A stretch of 64,000 nt of DNA from Rhynchospora pubera. Lineage: Eukaryota > Streptophyta > Magnoliopsida > Poales > Cyperaceae. The stretch covers positions 231,650,473-231,714,472 of the forward strand of contig CM051462.1 of assembly GCA_028095005.1 (NCBI GenBank). Reading direction: 5' to 3'. How positions within the stretch are numbered: the stretch's first letter is position 1; each line of letters opens with the position of its first letter. Of the stretch, positions 58,613-64,000 are shown one piece after another. Below the pieces are notes generated by a model that was not told where the DNA came from, made no database searches, and saw nothing but the letters and a program-made list of their open reading frames with translations. Made by a program: the position numbers and the translations under genes.

Positions 58613-60309
58613 TCTATTTATATATTTTTTATATATTTTTATTATTTATTATAATTGTTGAATTTAGATTATTTTATAAAATATCAAAGTTAGGATTATT
58701 GACGAATAAAACCAACAAAATTTATTATATCATGTTGAATTTATTCGCAAATAGTCCTACCTTTATTATTTTTATAAAATAATCAAAATATAATATTATG
58801 TTATTATAAATAAATTAAAATTAGTAAAGATATCTGCAATTTTTAAACAAATAAAAAGTTATGAAAATTTGAAAGAAATAAAAAATTATTTACTAAAAGT
58901 AAGAGAATTGTATAGGTGGATAGTCTCTTGTTCACACATAATGACATAAACCTCGTTCATATGGTAAGTTAATAAATCAGACATAAAAGTAAGAGAATTT
59001 GCAAGAACAGATGTTCTGAAAAGTGTAAATTTGGAAAACAAAGCACGAAATTACAAAATGACGAGAAATAAAAAAATCAAGTCAGCTGTAAATTTAGCTC
59101 ACATCATCGGGTACTGAAAGAAAATGAAATTGATTAAACTCGCTATTTTTTAGCATCACTTGCAATCACTCAATCTAGCGATCTCTCATCGTGCCTCTCC
59201 CTCTGATGCGTTGTCCTCGCCATCTCTCGAGATGGCACCTAACGACAACAACTTCCATCCCTTCTTCCAGCACTCCCTTCACGCACACTATCTTCTTTCT
59301 CTCTCTCTCCCTCCCCCCCCCCCCCTCTATCTCCTTCTACTTTTCCGTGATTTTTTATTTTCTACTCTATTTTTTATTTCTGATTTGTGCTCCCTTCTCT
59401 CATCTCACTTTATTTCTTATTTAGCTTATGTTTCTAACTGTAGATCTTAGACTTTGTAAGTATCCATTTTATTTACTATATATGTTCATTTCTTTTCGCT
59501 ATGTTTGTTATATAGATGTTCACTTTGTTCACTAATCACTATGTTTTATTTTTCATTTTATTTATTGTTATAAGTATTCACTTTATTTAGTCAATCGGTT
59601 CATTTTTTTTGTTTCTTATTCAATTTTTTTTTCAAATTATTCTATATGTTAACTTTATTTATTTTGTTTTTCCATTTTATTATCATAATTGTTCATTTTT
59701 ATTTGTTTAATTTCTTCATTTTATTTCTTTGTTTCTATTTAACTAAATCTTTTTAATATCTCTTAATTATAAAGGTTCTGTTTGTTTGTTATATTTGTTC
59801 ACTATGTTGTCACAAGTGTTTGCTTAATTAGTCTAATTTTTTTATTTTATATGTGTTTCACTTTGTTGGTGTAAATATTTATTTTTTTATCGTGTTTATT
59901 TTATTTTTATATGTCATATATATGTTCACCTTAATAGCATGGCGAAAGTCATAGGGAGGAGAAAAAAATAGCTCGACAAAACAGAGAGAAAAATAGAGGG
60001 ATGTGCGAAAAAGGGGGAGCGCGTATTTTTTTTCTTAGCTTAGCGATGGCAAATTCGCTGATTGCAAATAACATAATGCTTTTATGATATTTTGGGCTTT
60101 GACCTATGGGCCTTATATGAAGACAAGTGGTACAGAATATCTAGATCTTTACAATTATAGTAGATTACGATTCTGTAATCAATCAGATTTTATTCTGATA
60201 TCTAAAATATTTAAGATTTAATTCTGATTTATATTCCTTATCAATCAAGCAATCTATTCAAAATCCAAATCACAACTGTTAACAACAAGCAATTAATATT
60301 GTATCATTA
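58613..60309. other. Intergenic DNA without a convincing gene
   Basis: AT-rich, then a CT-rich and poly-C strip (59300-59330) and repeated 'ttcactttattta' and 'tgttcattt' phrases from 59480 to 59930. The frames of 96 and 77 aa at about 59160-59450 are read-through of the CT strip. Confidence 0.5.
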
Positions 60310-60317
60310 TATATAGT

Positions 60318-60498
60318 CAGGGGCGGATCTACCACCGGGGCGGGTGGGGCTAGAGCCCCACCTCATGCCGTCGAGCCCTTGGAGCCCCCCTTTAGCCCCA
60401 GCTAATTTTTTCTGCCATTGGAGCACTCAAAAGTGGGGCTGAAGACTTAAACAGAGATTGTCAGACCCACCTAAATATTTTTTCTAGATCCGCCACTG
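60318..60498. mobile_element. Mini-hAT element, 181 bp
   Basis: Flanked by tatatagt at 60310-60317 and 60499-60506. Tips caggggcggatct and, reversed, cagtggcggatct. Inside is GC-rich with 'ggggctagagccccacc'. Same tip family as 19540-20590. Confidence 0.93.
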
Positions 60499-60751
60499 TA
60501 TATAGTACACCAGCACATATATAACATGAACAAAATTTATTGAACAAAATGAATAGTACACCAGCACAAATACAACACGAACTCACAATTAATAGTACAC
60601 CAGCACATATACAACATGAACAAAATTTTCATTTTGTTCTTAAAACAAAGATGCAAAACATATTCGAAACGAAAAAAAAAATAATAACTTACCATAATTC
60701 TTCCTTTGGCCCATAAATAGTTCCATGTCTAATCTAAATCAAATTCCTCTA

Positions 60752-62179
60752 TCAGATGGATTCTTTAACTGTATTCATCCACTGATCAACGGCTTTCGTC
60801 AAATCTAAGTGCGAAGATCCTTCTGGCAATAATGCACTGATACCAGCCTCTTGCAACTCCTTAACCTTGCGCCGCGCCACCTTTCCTCTCTCCCCATCCA
60901 TCAGCTCCTTCACTACTGTGGCCACCTCTCCTCTCTCCACTAATCCGTCCTCCTGTGTCACCGGCCTCAATGCGATCCCCGCTCCATCTACCAACATCAG
61001 CGCATTCATCCTTTGCTCTGCATATAAGGGCCAGGTGATCATAGGTACACCCTGAGACACGCTTTCGAGTGTCGAGTTCCACCCGCAATGTGACAGGAAC
61101 CCACCGGTAGCCGCGTGCGCTAGCACCTTCACCTGAGGGGCCCACGAAGGCACTACCATGCCTCGATCTGCATTCCTCTTAGTGAACCCATCAGGTAAGT
61201 AGTTCAAAGGATTGTCAAGGCTTTGCACATCGAAGAATGCAGCACTTTTGTCCTTGTCGCTTGGGCAGCGAACCACCCACAAAAATCTCTGCCCACTTGC
61301 TTCCAGGCCAAATGCAAGCTCTGTTGTTTGTTCCATCGACAGAGTGCCGCCACTCCCAAACGAGACAAATAAAACAGAATTTTTTGGTTGTTGGTCCAGC
61401 CAATCGAGGCAGTGAAATTCGTCCACCTCATCTATGCCCGACCTACTGTAGGGCCCGACCAAGTAAACCGGTGGATGCTTCTCCTTCTCATTTTTTAGGG
61501 CTTCTGAAGCACCCGGTTCCATCTTCTCAAAACTATTCACAAGAATGCCTTCTGCACTATAATACCCCCTCATCACGCGAAGAATCCATGTATATGCATC
61601 ATTTTTGCGGTCCATTACTGTGTCAAGAAAATCCTTTCCTGGGAGTGGTAAGCAACCAGGGAGAAGAAAGGGTTCAGGGAGGTCACGATACTCGCAAGTG
61701 GTGGTCTTGTGAAGAGATGGAAGATGAAGAAAGAAAAGGAGTGTCATGCAATTGGTGGTAAAGAATATATAATGTGGGATGGAAAGCTCCTTCGCTACTG
61801 GAAGTAAGTCAGAGCCAAAGAGGTCAGGAACAAAGGCAACAAGGCGAGTTGTCTGTTTAAGGGAGGCAAGTGCATCACGCACATGCGGTGCAGAGCGGGA
61901 GACTATGATGGCAAGGATGGTCTCAACACGGGCACTGGTTGGGATATCATCTAAAGGGATGAAGGGAAGTGAAATTGAGGATATGCCGGGATGGAGAGAA
62001 GAGAGAAAACTCGATTGTGTGGAGGATGAGAAGTTTGTGAAGGTGAGAAATGTGGCGGAGAAACCATGGTGGCATACAAGCCGCTTTGCTAGCTCGGCAA
62101 GCGGAATAAGGTGACCCATGCCTGGGCTTGATAGAAAGGCTATGTGGGGTAATTTGGTTGTTGATTTTCCGTTCTCCAT
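60752..62179 (-). CDS. UGT72-like UDP-glycosyltransferase, third gene (intact)
   Basis: Intronless, 475 aa, minus strand. Catalytic His23 in FLSSPGMGH, probable Asp119 in VAFVPDLFGSD. The PSPG box spans residues 346-389 (WAPQVKVLAH to PLYAEQ) with the usual HCGWNS. SFGSGGTLS and LPGCLPLPGKDFLD are typical of UGT72B-type enzymes, which glucosylate phenolic hydroxyls using UDP-glucose. It shares the start FLSSPGMGH, intron absence and orientation with the pair at 11.5-25 kb but differs at many positions, so it is an older paralogue in the same array. A mini-hAT lies about 250 bp beyond its 3' end. The acceptor is inferred, not shown. Confidence 0.95.
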   Translation of the reverse strand: MENGKSTTKLPHIAFLSSPGMGHLIPLAELAKRLVCHHGFSATFLTFTNFSSSTQSSFLSSLHPGISSISLPFIPLDDIPTSARVETILAIIVSRSAPHVRDALASLKQTTRLVAFVPDLFGSDLLPVAKELSIPHYIFFTTNCMTLLFFLHLPSLHKTTTCEYRDLPEPFLLPGCLPLPGKDFLDTVMDRKNDAYTWILRVMRGYYSAEGILVNSFEKMEPGASEALKNEKEKHPPVYLVGPYSRSGIDEVDEFHCLDWLDQQPKNSVLFVSFGSGGTLSMEQTTELAFGLEASGQRFLWVVRCPSDKDKSAAFFDVQSLDNPLNYLPDGFTKRNADRGMVVPSWAPQVKVLAHAATGGFLSHCGWNSTLESVSQGVPMITWPLYAEQRMNALMLVDGAGIALRPVTQEDGLVERGEVATVVKELMDGERGKVARRKVKELQEAGISALLPEGSSHLDLTKAVDQWMNTVKESI

Positions 62180-62252
62180 TGTTGGTCTTCCTTTTGTGTG
62201 TAATGAAAAAATCTACAATTTTCTCGAGTATCTAACCTAAGTTTGCAAGCAG

Positions 62253-62260
62253 TACTTATA
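62253..62260 (-). promoter_or_regulatory. Candidate TATA box of the third UGT
   Basis: TATAAGTA on the minus strand, about 75-80 nt before the ATG at 62179; the other two UGT copies have a TATA-like motif at the same distance. Confidence 0.5.
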
Positions 62261-62377
62261 GAAGTCGATCAGGGTTTGTAGACATGCTTGGAAATTAAAG
62301 AGTTGTTGATCCCACGTGAAAAATCAAATGATGTAGATAAGGACATATAGCTCATATTTACGTCATGACGTTCCTGG

Positions 62378-62937
62378 GCTAGAGTGTTTGGACGTGGAGT
62401 GAATAAAGACTTTAGACTTATTTATATTTGTTATTCACATTTTATATTTTTGTTAGAATATGAATAATTCGAATAATTAGTTAGAATAGGTGTGTTTGAA
62501 AGTGTGATGAATAAGAATAAAATATCTTATATATTTTAGAAAAAGAGCGGTGAATAAGGAAAATTAAATAATTGCTTATTTTTAGAGATGTTTGTGTGGT
62601 TAGTTAAGAATAAGAACAAAAAAAATTATTAAAATAATATTTTTTTTGTTGGATGGTTAGCTTATTCCATTCTAGTTTCAACATTTTATTGAAACAAGAA
62701 CAAGGACCCGAATAAGTCATTCCGCTTGTTCTAAAATGTGTTTGCTATGAGATTCCAATATGTAGATTAGATTGGTTAAATTAGATTTATAAATTTACAA
62801 AAATACTCTCGAAAAACCTCGCGGTACATAAAAAGTCATATGCACTATAATGCATATTAAACTTTCTATTAATTTTAATTACACAAATATAACTTATTCG
62901 CGAATAAACTTATCCATATACGCAAACCAAACACACT
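62378..62937. mobile_element. GTGTTTGG MITE(s), possibly nested
   Basis: Left 'agagtgtttggacgtggagt' and right, reversed, 'agtgtgtttggtttgcgtat'. A second tip-like phrase 'ggtgtgtttgaaagtgtgat' lies at about 62487. 'gaataaga' motifs link it to the element at 56670-58028. Target duplication unclear. Confidence 0.5.
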
Positions 62938-62945
62938 AATATTAA

Positions 62946-63083
62946 CTAGTGGGGGTTCGCGCGTTGCGCGAGTTTTTTTTTTTGATATTTTTTTATATTT
63001 TATTCATTTGAGAGATGAGATCATATAGATTAGTTATGGTGCGCGATAATTTTTAGCATGGTATATATTTAATAGTACAGAAT
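62946..63083 (-). mobile_element. Possible mini-Helitron
   Basis: On the minus strand: hairpin around cgcgcaacgcgcg, eight or nine bases later CTAG (62949-62946) followed by T, as at a Helitron 3' end. A fitting 5' start TCTGTACTATTAAATATA lies at 63083, but the base before it is T, not A. The 3' end is better supported than the 5' end. Confidence 0.5.
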
Positions 63084-64000
63084 CACTTAAGATTATACTT
63101 GAATTTCAAAAAAAAAATACAATAATCAAAATTTTTGCAACATAAAGTCTGTCATAATAATAAAAAATCTGAATCAGTATTATTATATATTTTTTATAAT
63201 CTTTTAAAGGAAGCATGTAAATTTCGAGAAAAAAATTGGAACGTGATCTATACCATCCAAAACTCATTCACTCCTATTCAAAGAATAAAATGTGGTTCAT
63301 CCTTAAAAAAAATAATAATTCATTGATGGATACACATCAGGTCAATACACGTGCTAACGTTCCTATCTCTCTCTACACCTTGGAGCGGGCCCCACCTGCC
63401 CCATTGCTTTTTCTCATGATTTCTCTGCACGTGGCCTGCAGAGGAGGCTAAAAATACATGTACATGGGATTTTCTGCGATAATTATTCTCTTACAATTTA
63501 ATTAGCTGCAACAGAAGATCCGGTCAAAGTTACTGTTCGAAAAACTGTTGACGAACAGTATTCGGATTCGGATCTTATTGTGTGGATTAATATATGTTTT
63601 GATAGCTGCTCACTTTGAAGTGTCAAAAACACTTAACATTAATGGTAATTTTTTTTTGTTTTATGGTCTTGTCAGTGTCCAGTAAAAGCAAGTACATGTG
63701 CATGCAGTAATGGGAATGGTTAGGTCTCATTTCTTGTCCAAACTTTTCTCGTAGACACTTAAATATCGACACTGTATAAAAACAGTATGGTGATTGAGTC
63801 CGTAGTTGCATGTATGCATTAATTACTGTTCGGTGATGATATACAGTGATCGAATAAAATATAGTTGCATTAATTAGCAGACAAATTTCCTCTGCTTAAT
63901 TTATTGTTTTCTATTCAGCATTGATATATGAGCTAGCTAGCTAGCTTGACAAAGATATGTGAGTTTTTTATTTTTTTTCCGCATCCCTGATCTCTCTTCT
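63084..64000. other. Intergenic DNA upstream of the third UGT
   Basis: No gene recognised. AT-rich, with a short inverted motif at about 63510-63580 ('agatccggtcaaagttactg', 'gaacagtattcggattcgga') and 'gctagctagctagc' at 63932. Confidence 0.4.

Noticed and set aside
59160..59450. 96-aa frame with Pro/Leu/Ser runs
   Set aside because: Read-through of CT and poly-C tracts without any domain.
61237..61761. 174-aa + strand frame within the third UGT
   Set aside because: Antisense shadow of a fully supported gene.
1..64000. tRNA, rRNA or snRNA genes
   Set aside because: No cloverleaf or box A/B pair, rRNA core or snRNA signature was recognised by reading; a dedicated covariance search could still find a small one.

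Overview
This is nuclear DNA of a flowering plant. It is AT-rich, its genes are split by GT-AG introns, it carries family-1 glycosyltransferases and an AAAP amino-acid carrier, and most of it is transposable elements. I cannot place it more closely than angiosperm. Only three host loci are well supported: an AAAP/GABA-transporter-like gene (7 exons, 3280-9959, +), a tandem pair of UGT72-like glycosyltransferases (one broken at 11537-15608, one intact at 23523-24962, both -), and a more diverged intact UGT72-like gene (60752-62179, -).

Layout. 1-3.3 kb: AT-rich DNA with foldback repeats. 3.3-10 kb: the transporter, whose 3.6-kb intron 4 holds a poly(A)-tailed, 16-bp-TSD insertion carrying a decayed zinc-knuckle/coiled-coil ORF. 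11-16.7 kb: UGT copy A, split at codon 80 by a 2.6-kb CACTA element that carries pieces of a LOV1/ANAC035-like NAC gene. 18.2-22.4 kb: a TIR-bounded composite with a nested hAT element, then a foldback element and a TA microsatellite. 23.1-26.2 kb: intact UGT copy B and promoter. 26.2-38.3 kb: a complete 12.1-kb CACTA element with a 3-bp TSD. It holds a broken TNPD/tnp2 transposase and, after an internal palindrome array, a second unit with an intact 12-exon gene (798 codons of protein) for a transposase_24-like protein ending in a Ulp1/C48 cysteine-protease domain, plus a 94-aa ORF ending in two SUMO-interaction-like motifs. 40.5-50.2 kb: a Ty1/copia element (9.2 kb, 1.77-kb LTRs, about 1% apart) inside a MITE, itself inside a minisatellite. 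50.8-60.5 kb: MITEs, a mini-Helitron, a possible terminal exon and an AT-rich tandem array. 60.7-62.3 kb: the third UGT. 62.4-64 kb: further MITE and Helitron remnants.

How it fits together. The two UGT copies and their upstream DNA are one tandem duplication (about 11.1-16.7 kb and 23.1-38.7 kb). Each copy shows the pre-insertion site for elements in the other, so both CACTA insertions and a foldback MITE can be defined to the base or nearly so. The most noteworthy candidate system is the SUMO-directed module of the large CACTA element: a Ulp1-like domain with complete catalytic residues and canonical spacing beside a small protein with tandem SUMO-interaction-like motifs, both open while the element's own TNPD transposase is broken.
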